Assembly (NCBI RefSeq): GCF_003201935.1
Contig: NZ_QJJL01000001.1
Span: 1-64,000 of the forward strand
Reading direction: 5' to 3'
DNA: 64,000 nt
Source of the DNA: Loktanella sp. PT4BL
GTDB lineage: Bacteria; Pseudomonadota; Alphaproteobacteria; Rhodobacterales; Rhodobacteraceae
Under the pieces are notes generated by a model, which had not been told where the DNA came from, made no database searches, and worked only from the letters and a program-made list of their open reading frames with translations. Made by a program: the position numbers and the translations under genes. Positions 47,975 through 57,009 of this stretch are shown one piece after another (within the stretch, counting starts at the first letter, position 1; every line of letters starts with the position of its first letter).

Positions 47975-49516
47975 TTACGCCAGCGACCAACGCTCGGCCA
48001 TGCGGGCGTTGTCCATCTGCCAGAGGTTACCCACTGTTTCAGGTGTCGCGATGCGGTTGTTCAGCGCCTGCACATAGTTGGCAAACATTGGCAGGATGAC
48101 GCCGCCATCGTCACGCAGGATCTGCTGCATCTCGTAGTACTGCTCACGGCGCTTGTCGCTGTCGAGCTCGGCACGGGCGGACAACAGCAGTTCCTGGAAG
48201 CGGGGTTCATCCCACTGGCTGTCGTTCCAAGGCGCACCGGCCTCATAGGCGGTCGAGAACATCCAGTCCTCTGTCGCGCGGCCCGACCAGTAGCTGGCAC
48301 ACCATGGCTTCTTCAGCCAGACATTGGACCAGTAACCATCAGCCGGCTCCTGGATCACATTGATGTTGATTCCGCCTGCAGCAGCAGAGTTCTTGTAAAG
48401 AAGGGCCGCATCAACCGCACCTTCGAACGCCGCACTCGATGCCGAGAGATCAAGGTCGATGCTGTCGAGGCCAGCTTCTTTCAGGTAGAACTTGGCCTTG
48501 TCAGGATCGTAGGCCAACTGCTCCATATCCGCGTTGTAGTACTGGTTGGCAGGACCGATCGGTGAGTCGTTGCCGACCTGACCGTGACCCAGCAGGATCT
48601 TATCGACCATTTCCTGACGGTTGATGCCGTACTTCAGCGCGCGGCGCACGTTCACGTCATCAAACGGCGCGACCTTTGTCAGCATCGGGAAGATGTAGTG
48701 CTGGTTACCGGTCAGTTCCTGAATACGCAGTGCAGGGTTGGCGCGCAGCAGAGCTTCGGTTTTGAAGTCGATCCGGTTGATCGCATCCACCTGACCTGTC
48801 AGCAGGGCGTTTGTCCGCGCTGTGTTGTCGTTGATTGCGATATATTCGATCTCGTCAAAGAAACCGGCGCTGTCGCCTTTGTAGTGATCCGCATAACGCG
48901 TGGCGACCATGCGCACACCGGGATCAAAGGACTGCACCTGATAAAGGCCCGTACCGATACCCTGCGCAATTGCCTCTTCAATCTGGCCTGCAGGATACAT
49001 CAGCAGGTGATAGTCGGACAAAAGATAAGGCAGGTCGGCGTTGCCGGCGGCCAGCGTCAGCTGAACCTGGTAATCAGTAACCTTGGTCATGTCGACGATG
49101 GCCGAAACAATCGGCTCAGCCGCAGATTTCGCGCCTTCTGCAACGTGCATTTGCAGCGATTCGATCACGTCGTCCGCGCCAAAAGACTTGCCGTTGTGGA
49201 AAGTCACGCCCCGACGCAGGTTGAATGTCCAGACCTTGGCATCTGCCGAGGCTTCCCAGCTTTCAGCCAACTCGCCCTTCAACAGACCATCAGCGCCGAC
49301 TTCTGTGAGGCTGTCAAAAACAGCGCCCTGCGCCGAAGCGATCATGAAGAGGTCAGAGTGGGTACGTCCGTCCCAACTGTCAGATGTGTTTGCACCTGAA
49401 AGACCAGCGGTCAGTTTACCACCACGAGTTTGCGCACGCAGTGGCATACCCGACAGGCCCAACACACCCGCTGCTACACCCGTCTTTAACAGGCCACGTC
49501 TACTAATTCCTTGCAT
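47975..49516 (-). CDS. Peptide/nickel-type ABC substrate-binding protein
   Basis: A 513-residue periplasmic binding protein of the SBP_bac_5 (DppA/OppA) family. A Tat-type signal with SRRGLLKTG (residues ~5-13) and a hydrophobic stretch precede KLTAGLSGANTSDSWDGR. AESWEASADAKVWTFNLRRG and GVTFHNGKSFGADDVIESL are the family signature. ATG 49516 follows GGGAG by 9 bases; the ORF extends upstream. It is the last gene of the transporter operon, behind the ATPase gene. The ligand is not predictable. Confidence 0.9.
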   Translation of the reverse strand: MQGISRRGLLKTGVAAGVLGLSGMPLRAQTRGGKLTAGLSGANTSDSWDGRTHSDLFMIASAQGAVFDSLTEVGADGLLKGELAESWEASADAKVWTFNLRRGVTFHNGKSFGADDVIESLQMHVAEGAKSAAEPIVSAIVDMTKVTDYQVQLTLAAGNADLPYLLSDYHLLMYPAGQIEEAIAQGIGTGLYQVQSFDPGVRMVATRYADHYKGDSAGFFDEIEYIAINDNTARTNALLTGQVDAINRIDFKTEALLRANPALRIQELTGNQHYIFPMLTKVAPFDDVNVRRALKYGINRQEMVDKILLGHGQVGNDSPIGPANQYYNADMEQLAYDPDKAKFYLKEAGLDSIDLDLSASSAAFEGAVDAALLYKNSAAAGGININVIQEPADGYWSNVWLKKPWCASYWSGRATEDWMFSTAYEAGAPWNDSQWDEPRFQELLLSARAELDSDKRREQYYEMQQILRDDGGVILPMFANYVQALNNRIATPETVGNLWQMDNARMAERWSLA

Positions 49517-49590
49517 ATTTGCATTCTCCCTAGTTGTCTTATTCGGCAATTCTTGCCGGTTTATTCCATCACCCTCGTGAATGATTCGAA

Positions 49591-51240
49591 TTACATCTTA
49601 TCAACAGCTGCATCGCCAATGTTATCAACTCCGCGTTCAGCAAGCAGATTAGTGAGCCAATCCGGGTCCATTTCAGGAACCGAGGACAGCAATAGATCGG
49701 TATAGGCGTGGTGTGGCGGCTTGAACATTTCCTTCTTTGGCCCCTGTTCTACCACACGGCCGTCCTTCATGACGACCACTTCATCGGAAATCGCCCGCAC
49801 TGTCGCGAGATCATGTGTAATAAACATGTAAGTCAGCGAAAGTTCATCCTGCAACCGTGCCAATAGTCGCAGAATGCCTTCCGCAACCAGCTGATCAAGC
49901 GCAGATGTCACCTCATCGCAGATGATGAATTTGGGTTCTGCCGCAAGCGCACGGGCGATCCCGATCCGCTGCTTTTGCCCGCCAGAGAGTTCGGACGGAA
50001 GGCGATGGTAATACTGTGAGGGCTCAAGCTCGATCTGCTCAAGAAGCCCATCTACCTTTTTGCGTTTCTCTTTGCCCTTCAAGCCGAGATAGAACTCGAC
50101 CGGGCGCGCAATGATTTGACCAACCGACATGCGCGGGTTCAGTGCCGTATCCGCCATCTGGTAAATCATCTGGACCTGCTGCAACTGATCCTTGCTCCGC
50201 TTGCGATAGTCCGCAGGCAGGACTTCGCCGTGCAGCAAGACCTGCCCTGCTTTGGGCGGCAAAAGGCCTGTGATGCAGCGCGCGGTCGTCGATTTTCCTG
50301 ACCCGCTTTCACCAACAACCGCTACGGTGCGGCCTTCGTGAAGATCAAAGCTGACGTCATGCAGCACCGGAACGGTGCCATAGGACGCATCAACATTCTG
50401 GACGCTCACCACAGGGACAGAGCCTGTTTGAATTGCAGGTTTCTGCGGCCGCTCAAAGCTGCGCACCGCCCAGAGCGATTTTGTGTAGTCCTGCGTCGGC
50501 GCAGAAAGCATGGTACGTGTGTCGGCGGTTTCGACCTCATTGCCTTTCAGAAGCACTTTGATCCGGTCAGCCATCTGCGCCACAACAGCAAGGTCATGGG
50601 TGATATAGATCGCGGCCGTATTGAACTGTTCCACAATATCACGGATCGAGGCCAGCACTTCGATTTGCGTGGTCACATCCAGCGCCGTTGTCGGTTCGTC
50701 AAAAATGATCAGATCAGGGCGGCAGGACATTGCCATCGCCGTCATGCAGCGCTGCAACTGACCGCCGGATACCTGATGCGGATAACGGAAGCCAATCTGT
50801 TCAGGGTTCGGCAGGCGCAGTTTGCGATAAAGATCAATGCCGTCCGCTTCACTTTCAGCGCGGCTCATCACGCCGTGCTGCACAGGTCCCTCGACATGCT
50901 GGTCCATCAGTTTATGGGCCGGATTAAAACTCGCCGCGGCTGACTGGGCGACATAGGCAATGCGTTTGCCCAGCAATTCACGCTTGACCGAAGCCGAGGC
51001 TTTCAAAAGGTCGATCCCGTCGAACTCAACCGACCCTTTGCTGATGCGCACACCATCGCGGGTATAGCCCATCGCGGCCAGTCCCAAGGTCGATTTACCC
51101 GCCCCGGATTCACCGATCAGCCCGAGCACCTCGCCGCGCGCCAGCGTTAAATCAACACCGTTGATGATGGGGTTCCAGATCTCGTCGCTCCGGCCCTCAA
51201 GCCAGACATCGCGCATTTTGACGAGTGGTTCTTCGCTCAT
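49591..51240 (-). CDS. Fused oligopeptide ABC transporter ATPase (DppD-DppF type)
   Basis: A 549-residue protein with two ABC ATPase domains in one chain. Domain 1 has GESGAGKSTLG near 40, the VSGGQLQRC signature and IIFDEPTTALD. Domain 2 has GESGSGKSTTAR near 310, LSGGQKQRIGIARAL and FIICDEVTSALD. Two oligopeptide-type C-terminal regions follow each ATPase. The fusion replaces the usual dppD and dppF pair. The start overlaps the permease stop by 4 bases. Confidence 0.92.
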   Translation of the reverse strand: MSEEPLVKMRDVWLEGRSDEIWNPIINGVDLTLARGEVLGLIGESGAGKSTLGLAAMGYTRDGVRISKGSVEFDGIDLLKASASVKRELLGKRIAYVAQSAAASFNPAHKLMDQHVEGPVQHGVMSRAESEADGIDLYRKLRLPNPEQIGFRYPHQVSGGQLQRCMTAMAMSCRPDLIIFDEPTTALDVTTQIEVLASIRDIVEQFNTAAIYITHDLAVVAQMADRIKVLLKGNEVETADTRTMLSAPTQDYTKSLWAVRSFERPQKPAIQTGSVPVVSVQNVDASYGTVPVLHDVSFDLHEGRTVAVVGESGSGKSTTARCITGLLPPKAGQVLLHGEVLPADYRKRSKDQLQQVQMIYQMADTALNPRMSVGQIIARPVEFYLGLKGKEKRKKVDGLLEQIELEPSQYYHRLPSELSGGQKQRIGIARALAAEPKFIICDEVTSALDQLVAEGILRLLARLQDELSLTYMFITHDLATVRAISDEVVVMKDGRVVEQGPKKEMFKPPHHAYTDLLLSSVPEMDPDWLTNLLAERGVDNIGDAAVDKM

Positions 51241-52436
51241 TCTTTCAGCCCCGATGATTTCTGCAGCATCCAGTCCACGACGAAATTCACGGCAACCGTC
51301 AGCAGTGCAATCGCGCCGGCCGCCAACAAGGGGGCCGTTGCCGCCATCGGCGCGAATTGCGCAAAGTTCACGAAACCGGCAAGGTCGCGCACCATTGTTC
51401 CCCAGTCAGCCAGAGGTGGCTGGATGCCCACCCCAAGGAAGGACAACGATGCGATTGTCAGGAAGACAAAGCAAAAGCGCAGGCCGAATTCGGCAAGAAG
51501 CGGGGCCGTCGCATTTGGCAGGATTTCCTTGAAGACAAGATATCCTAGACCCTCACCGCGGAGTTTGGCAGCTTCGATATAGTCCATTACAACAATGTTC
51601 TGCCCGACCGCGCGCGCCAGACGGTAGACCCGCGTGCTGTCGATCACCGCAATGATGATGACCATAAAGAAGGTCAGCGGGATCCCCAGCTGTGGTGCCC
51701 ACACTTGCGCGATTGTCATCAACAGAAGTGCGAAAATCAGCGACGGGATCGCCATCAGGACATCAACCGCCCGCGACAGAAGCTGATCCAGCCATCCGCC
51801 AAGTGTGGCGGCGAGAAAACCGAAGGTGCCCCCCAAGAGAAACGCCAGAACGGTCGTCGCAAAAGCAATGCCGACGGTGTTCTGCGCGCCATAGATCAAC
51901 CGGCTGAGGATATCGCGGCCAATCTGGTCGGTCCCCAGCGGGAAATCAGGGTTGCCGCCCAGCGCAGGATCGCCACCGGGAATAACATTTGCCGCGACGC
52001 CCGCGATGATCTGTTCCTGACCGTAAGGTGCGATTGCCCCTGCAAAGATCGCAAGGATTGCATAGATCAGGATAATCAGAATACCGAATGCTGCGGTCAG
52101 AGGCATCGAACGGAACAGCTTTTTGGTTCCCGGCGTCCCAACCGTCCGCCCCAGAATGCGGAACAGCCACGCCGCGATCGCAAAGATGACAAAGCCCTCG
52201 ATCGCGATGCGCAGGAAGAAGAACTTATTCGCGATGGCAGGGTCCGCACTGCGCCCTTGCATATAGGCCCATGCCAGCCAGACCAGAACAGCCACGCCCA
52301 GAACATAGCCGTAAGCGACGCCATAGGGCATATCCCGAAACCTTGGCGCGTTTCCTGTTGCAAACTGTCCTGCGAAACGGAAACCCCAAGCCAAGGCACC
52401 CATACCGACCAGCGCTATGACGGTCCATACGATCAT
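51237..52436 (-). CDS. ABC transporter permease (DppC type)
   Basis: A 399-residue inner-membrane permease, about 100 residues longer than usual because of an N-terminal extension with roughly three extra membrane helices (MIVWTVIALVGMGALAW, YVLGVAVLVWLAWAYMQ, GFVIFAIAAWLF). The transporter core follows with FPLGTDQIGRDILSRLIYGA and the EAA loop EAAKLRGEGLGYLVFKEIL. ATG 52436 overlaps the stop of the next permease. The upstream part of the open frame is in the other permease gene. Confidence 0.88.
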   Translation of the reverse strand: MIVWTVIALVGMGALAWGFRFAGQFATGNAPRFRDMPYGVAYGYVLGVAVLVWLAWAYMQGRSADPAIANKFFFLRIAIEGFVIFAIAAWLFRILGRTVGTPGTKKLFRSMPLTAAFGILIILIYAILAIFAGAIAPYGQEQIIAGVAANVIPGGDPALGGNPDFPLGTDQIGRDILSRLIYGAQNTVGIAFATTVLAFLLGGTFGFLAATLGGWLDQLLSRAVDVLMAIPSLIFALLLMTIAQVWAPQLGIPLTFFMVIIIAVIDSTRVYRLARAVGQNIVVMDYIEAAKLRGEGLGYLVFKEILPNATAPLLAEFGLRFCFVFLTIASLSFLGVGIQPPLADWGTMVRDLAGFVNFAQFAPMAATAPLLAAGAIALLTVAVNFVVDWMLQKSSGLKE

Positions 52437-53425
52437 TTCGGATGCCTCAGACGTGGGTTGGACAGGATCGACAGAATGTCGGCTGTCAGGTTCAGTAGAA
52501 TAAAGGCCGTTGCAAAGATCAGGCAGCACGCCTGCACAACGGGAATGTCACGGTTTTTTACCGCATCCACAAAAAGCTGACCAATGCCGGGATACACAAA
52601 GACCACCTCGACCACGACAACGCCGGTAATGAGATACGCAAGGTTCAGCGCAATCACGTTGATAATGGGGGCCAGCGCGTTTGGCAGGGCATGCCTGACG
52701 ATGACCCGCATCGGCGAAAGGCCCTTCAGGCGCGCCATTTCGATATAGGGCGAAGCCAACAGATTGATGATCGCGGCCCGCGTCATCCGCATCATATGGG
52801 CGGTCACAACAAGCGTCAGCGTCAAAGCAGGCAACATGGATTTTTCGACTCGCTCTCCGAAAGGCATGCCCTCGAAGATATTCGAAAGCGATGGAAAGAT
52901 CGGGTTCAGAACGGCCAGAAACAGGATCAGCACATAGGCCAGAAAGAATTCAGGGCTTGAGATCGACGTCAGCGTAAAGATGTTGGTGGCGCGGTCAAAA
53001 ACGGTGTTGCGGTAAAGCGCCGCCAGAATACCCAGGATGATCGAGAACGGTACCGCAATTGCCGCAGTGATCATTGCAAGGAACATCGTGTTACCGAAAC
53101 GCGGTGCAATCTGGGCTGCTACTGTTGTTGCGCCTGAGTCCGTCCCCGTAAAGCTCGAAAAATTCGCCTGCGCAAAGCTGGTGCCCAGATCACCCTGAAT
53201 AACGCCGCCCAGCCATTGAAAGTAGCGTGAGACAAGGGGCTCATCGAGCCCGAGATCGGTCCGGATCGCGGCGACTGCCTCAGGCGTCGCACCTTGGCCC
53301 AGAATGGATTCAGCAAAGTCCCCGGGAAGCAAATTGACCGCCACGAAGATAACGATCGACACAATGAGCAATGTGAGAAGGCCGAGCGCAAGACGTTGCA
53401 GAATAATCGTTAGGACGTTGCCCAA
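52433..53425 (-). CDS. ABC transporter permease (DppB type)
   Basis: A 330-residue inner-membrane permease with six helices. The N-terminal helix LALGLLTLLIVSIVIFVAVN, LPGDFAESILGQGATPE, the EAA loop EMARLKGLSPMRVIVRHALP and the end VVEVVFVYPGIGQLFVDAV are typical of DppB. First gene of a four-gene operon: DppB, DppC, fused ATPase, binding protein. Ligand unknown. Confidence 0.92.
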   Translation of the reverse strand: MGNVLTIILQRLALGLLTLLIVSIVIFVAVNLLPGDFAESILGQGATPEAVAAIRTDLGLDEPLVSRYFQWLGGVIQGDLGTSFAQANFSSFTGTDSGATTVAAQIAPRFGNTMFLAMITAAIAVPFSIILGILAALYRNTVFDRATNIFTLTSISSPEFFLAYVLILFLAVLNPIFPSLSNIFEGMPFGERVEKSMLPALTLTLVVTAHMMRMTRAAIINLLASPYIEMARLKGLSPMRVIVRHALPNALAPIINVIALNLAYLITGVVVVEVVFVYPGIGQLFVDAVKNRDIPVVQACCLIFATAFILLNLTADILSILSNPRLRHPK

Positions 53426-53485
53426 GTTTACTATTTCCCCGGTAGCTGGACCTAAAGCTTAACGGCATATTCCCGTCTGTAAAGA

Positions 53486-54481
53486 CTAAAGCCCCAGCGC
53501 ATGACGCTGAGCACCCATCATATCCATCGTGCGCACCAGCTCTGCGCTGATCCCGGGTTCCGATAAGGCATGTCCGGCACGCCCGATAAAAGTCAGGCGC
53601 GACTTGGGCCACATCTGCGATAGTTTATGCGCAGAAACCGGCGGACAAATCATGTCATAGCGCCCCTGAACGATGACGCCCGGTACGTTGGCAATCTTGG
53701 CCATCTGAACAGGATGCAAAATCTGCTGATCCTCGTTGAGAAAGCCACCATGATAAAAATAGTGGTTCTCAAGGCGTGAAAAGGCGCGGGCATAATCCGC
53801 AGGGCTTTCCCCTGTCACACCATCACTTTCGATCGAGGCGAGGGCGTTTTCCCATGACGCCCAGGCACGGGCGAAACGGACCTCAAGGTGATGATCGCCT
53901 GAAAACAGCCGGCGGTGATAAGCTGCGACAAAATCATCATGCTCGTCTGCGGGGATCAGAGATGCAAAACGTTCCCACAAATCAGGCCAAAATTTTCCGG
54001 CACCGCCACCATAGAACCAATCCAGCTCGGGTTTTGTCATCAGGAACACACCGCGCAAGGTCAGGGCGGCGGCGCGGTCAGGGTGGGCTTGCGCATAGAT
54101 CAATGCCAGCGTCGCACCCCAGGATCCGCCAAAGACAATCCAACGGTCAATGCCCAATGTTTCACGGATCAACTCGATATCAGCGACCAGATGCCATGTT
54201 GTATTAGCTTCAACGCTCGCATGGGGGCGCGACCGGCCGCAGCCGCGCTGGTCGAACAGGATAATGCGGAAAACACTGGGATCAAAATAGCGGCGCATCG
54301 CAGGGCTGCATCCCCCGCCGGGCCCACCATGCAGAACGACGACAGGAACACCGTCAGGATTGCCGCATTGTTCCATATAAATGCGGTGGCCATCGCCAAC
54401 ATCCAGCATCCGCTGATCGAAAGGATCAATCGGCTGGTAAAGATGTGCCCCTGGGCGCTTTTGTCCTACGACTTTGTCCAT
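53486..54481 (-). CDS. pip: Proline iminopeptidase
   Basis: A 331-residue cytoplasmic alpha/beta hydrolase that removes N-terminal proline from peptides. VVVLHGGPGGGCSPAMRRYF and DQRGCGRSRPHA are diagnostic. The nucleophile Ser is in FGGSWGATLALIYAQ and the catalytic His in GRAGHALSEPG. I start at ATG 54481, preceded by AGGGTG. It is divergent from ubiG. A peptide importer is next, which may be coincidental. Confidence 0.93.
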   Translation of the reverse strand: MDKVVGQKRPGAHLYQPIDPFDQRMLDVGDGHRIYMEQCGNPDGVPVVVLHGGPGGGCSPAMRRYFDPSVFRIILFDQRGCGRSRPHASVEANTTWHLVADIELIRETLGIDRWIVFGGSWGATLALIYAQAHPDRAAALTLRGVFLMTKPELDWFYGGGAGKFWPDLWERFASLIPADEHDDFVAAYHRRLFSGDHHLEVRFARAWASWENALASIESDGVTGESPADYARAFSRLENHYFYHGGFLNEDQQILHPVQMAKIANVPGVIVQGRYDMICPPVSAHKLSQMWPKSRLTFIGRAGHALSEPGISAELVRTMDMMGAQRHALGL

Positions 54482-54534
54482 AATCACCCTATATCGCGAC
54501 TTGAAGTGAGTGACCACAATGCGGAGCGATGAAA

Positions 54535-55281
54535 ATGTCGGCAACGAACACAGTAGACCCCGGTGAAATTGCCAAGTTTGAGGCGATGGCCGCGGAATGG
54601 TGGGATCTGAATGGCAAATTCAAGCCACTGCACATGATGAACCCTGTGCGGCTTGACTATATCACGCGTCAAATTGCCGCCGAATTCGGGCGCGACCTGA
54701 GCCAACCCGAACCTTTCAAAGGCCTGCGGATACTCGACATCGGCTGCGGTGGCGGGCTTTTATGCGAGCCCATGGCGCGCTTGGGCGCGACTGTTGTGGG
54801 GGCCGATGCTGCGGAGCGCAATATTCCCGTGGCGCAAATCCATGCCGAACAATCCGGCCTTGAGATCGACTATCGCCACACCACCGCCGAGGCGATGGCC
54901 GCAGCAGGCGAACAATTCGATGCGGTTCTGAACATGGAAGTGGTCGAACACGTGGCCGATCCACAAGGCTATCTGGATGCGTGTCAAAAATTGATGAAAC
55001 CGGGCGGGATACACATTTGTTCAACCATCAACCGCAACCCGAAATCCTTTATGATGGCGATTGTCGGGGCCGAATACGTGATGCGCTGGCTGCCAAAGGG
55101 CACGCATGAATGGAACAAATTCATCACGCCGGATGAACTGTTCGGCTTTCTGGAAAAGGCCGGTATGACACCGGTGGACCGCAAAGGTTTCGTGTTCAAT
55201 TTTGCCAAGTTCACATGGTCCATCTCGGACCGTGACCTGTCAGTCAACTATGTGACGGCCGCAACAAAGCCTGTTGCGTAG
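54535..55281 (+). CDS. ubiG: Ubiquinone biosynthesis O-methyltransferase UbiG
   Basis: A 248-residue SAM-dependent enzyme that carries out both O-methylations of ubiquinone synthesis. [19 protein letters not shown] and the SAM motif [19 protein letters not shown] (near residue 64) are diagnostic; [11 protein letters not shown] and TINRNPKSF follow. GGAG lies 8 bases before ATG 54535; ATG 54529 is also possible. Confidence 0.95.
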   Translation: MSATNTVDPGEIAKFEAMAAEWWDLNGKFKPLHMMNPVRLDYITRQIAAEFGRDLSQPEPFKGLRILDIGCGGGLLCEPMARLGATVVGADAAERNIPVAQIHAEQSGLEIDYRHTTAEAMAAAGEQFDAVLNMEVVEHVADPQGYLDACQKLMKPGGIHICSTINRNPKSFMMAIVGAEYVMRWLPKGTHEWNKFITPDELFGFLEKAGMTPVDRKGFVFNFAKFTWSISDRDLSVNYVTAATKPVA

Positions 55282-55322
55282 CTTTGCCGTTGCAAGGATA
55301 GGTCAAAAGCGTTGTTGCTGAG

Positions 55323-55350
55323 GAGCGGGATTGATGAAACTATCCCGCTC
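55323..55350 (+). repeat. Perfect hairpin before the GT90-like gene
   Basis: GAGCGGGAT and ATCCCGCTC form a perfect 9-base stem around a 10-base loop. No T-tract follows. It also covers an AGGAG and an ATG (55334) that opens only a 10-codon frame. It may mark the ubiG transcript end or control the next gene. Confidence 0.6.
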
Positions 55351-55370
55351 GGCGACCTGGAATTGAACTT

Positions 55371-56396
55371 TTGATATCATCTTTATCGCATTTTAAGCGG
55401 CAACTTCGGAATACGCGCGCAAAGCTTAAACAGCCTTGGCTTATCATGCGCGATGCCAGAAAGGTGTTCAATCGCGCTGGCGTCACACCAGTGCCTTTCA
55501 GGGTGCGCAAATCCAACATCCCCATATCGCCGACCGATATTATCATTTCCAAGACTGACGGCAAAATAACCGTTTTCATCAACCAGAACCTGCCGCGATT
55601 CTCGCTCAACTATTTCCGGGACCGCATTGCATCCTGTGTCTACTGGGTCAGCATGACGGAAGGCGAAAATGAAATCATGGTAAATATCTCTGATGGCAAC
55701 CAGCAGAGTGTCGCGCGCTACAGGTTCTCTGCCGCTTCATCAGAGTACACACTCTTGCCAGACCCGCATTTTTTTCGCGACCACGGCTATGCCGCAACAG
55801 ATCTGTTCGCGGCACAGAGTGCTCCAGCGTGGGACTTGCGGCATGATGATATTATCTGGCGCGGTGCGCTGAACGGGACCGGGCATTTTTCACTCGAACC
55901 ATGGGCAGAAGACAATCCCGGCGTGATACAGCGATTGCGCATGGCACAAAAATGCAAAGCGCTGGATGTTGATTTCAAGTTTGTTTCGGACCCGCAACGC
56001 AATGAAAACATTGTCCTTCGCAATGCAGGACTTCTTGGCGATTTCATTCCGACCCATGACTGGGGAGCCATGAAATACGCGATTGATATTGACGGCTTTA
56101 CGAACGCTTGGTGCAACCTTTTGCAGCGGTTGAAGCTGGGTTGCTGTGTGCTCAAGGTCGCAAGCCCCTTTGGCTATCAGCAATGGTACTATGACCGGCT
56201 GATCCCGTGGGAGCACTTCGTACCGATCAGCGCCGACCTTTCGGACCTGAGAGAAAGGATCGACTGGGTCAAATCGCATCCAGCCGAGGCCCGCGACATC
56301 GCCAGACAGGGCCAAATCCTGGCCAAGGGCCTGACCTTTGAAAGTGAAACAGATTTTGCCGTACGGGCCATTGCAGAACGCGAGCGCCGCGCGTGA
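55371..56396 (+). CDS. GT90-like (CAP10/LpsA type) glycosyltransferase
   Basis: A protein of up to 341 residues that resembles glycosyltransferase family 90 (CAP10-like and bacterial LPS-modifying enzymes). Motifs: LPDPHFFRDHGYAA, DIIWRGALNGTG (the typical W-R-G), then DFIPTHDWGAMKYAIDIDGF and KVASPFGYQQWYYDRLIPWEHFVP. It would add a sugar, often xylose or galactose, to a surface glycan. The start is uncertain: TTG 55371 has no good ribosome site, and the next ATG (55446) is internal. A hairpin and an alternative ATG lie just upstream, and a one-base shift could join that ATG to this frame. Confidence 0.65.
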   Translation: MISSLSHFKRQLRNTRAKLKQPWLIMRDARKVFNRAGVTPVPFRVRKSNIPISPTDIIISKTDGKITVFINQNLPRFSLNYFRDRIASCVYWVSMTEGENEIMVNISDGNQQSVARYRFSAASSEYTLLPDPHFFRDHGYAATDLFAAQSAPAWDLRHDDIIWRGALNGTGHFSLEPWAEDNPGVIQRLRMAQKCKALDVDFKFVSDPQRNENIVLRNAGLLGDFIPTHDWGAMKYAIDIDGFTNAWCNLLQRLKLGCCVLKVASPFGYQQWYYDRLIPWEHFVPISADLSDLRERIDWVKSHPAEARDIARQGQILAKGLTFESETDFAVRAIAERERRA

Positions 56397-56565
56397 GTTT
56401 CCGGCGCAATAGGACCGTCCTTGTTGCAGGTGGCAGCCAGACATCAAAAAATCCCAAGACTTGCGCGGGTGGACGCCCAAAGTCGCTTTGCGGGAAGGAC
56501 TTATGACGCTTTTTGATCTTGAAGAACCGGCTCCGGGGGACACCCTCTAGACGCATAACGCTTTG

Positions 56566-57009
56566 CTAGTCGATCTGCCCCAGCTTCAATCGCATTTCCC
56601 GCAGGACGGGCAAAACGGCTTTGGCTTTGTCCTCACCCACCTTGGTCACGACATCGGCGATGACTGGCGCGATAGCGGCCAGTGCCGCGTCTCGGGCGGC
56701 CTGCCCCGATGGGCTGATCGCCACCATCTTGCGCCGTGCATCATCCCAATCGGGGCGGACATGCACCCACCCCGCCCATTCAAGTTTTTGAAGGGTGTTT
56801 GTCATCGCCCCGCGGGTCAGATGGAACGTCTTGGCCAGTTGCGCAGGCGTCCGTTCAACACCCGCATTCGCCAGATGGTTCAGAACCGAAAAATGTGAAA
56901 GCTCCATCCCTTTTGGCAAGACCCGCGCCACATTCGCCCGCGCCAATTGATCCACAGCGAGAATTTCGCTGAACAGGGACACGGCAAGGTTATGTGCGGT
57001 ATCTGACAT
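56566..57009 (-). CDS. MarR family transcriptional regulator
   Basis: A 147-residue winged-helix repressor/activator. The central DNA-binding part is ELSHFSVLNHLANAG, RTPAQLAKTFHLTRGAMTNT and LEWAGWVHVRPDWDDARRKM, the MarR wing. Ends with a dimerisation helix. Its ligand is unknown. It overlaps the nitrilase stop (TGATG), so the two are cotranscribed. Confidence 0.9.
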   Translation of the reverse strand: MSDTAHNLAVSLFSEILAVDQLARANVARVLPKGMELSHFSVLNHLANAGVERTPAQLAKTFHLTRGAMTNTLQKLEWAGWVHVRPDWDDARRKMVAISPSGQAARDAALAAIAPVIADVVTKVGEDKAKAVLPVLREMRLKLGQID

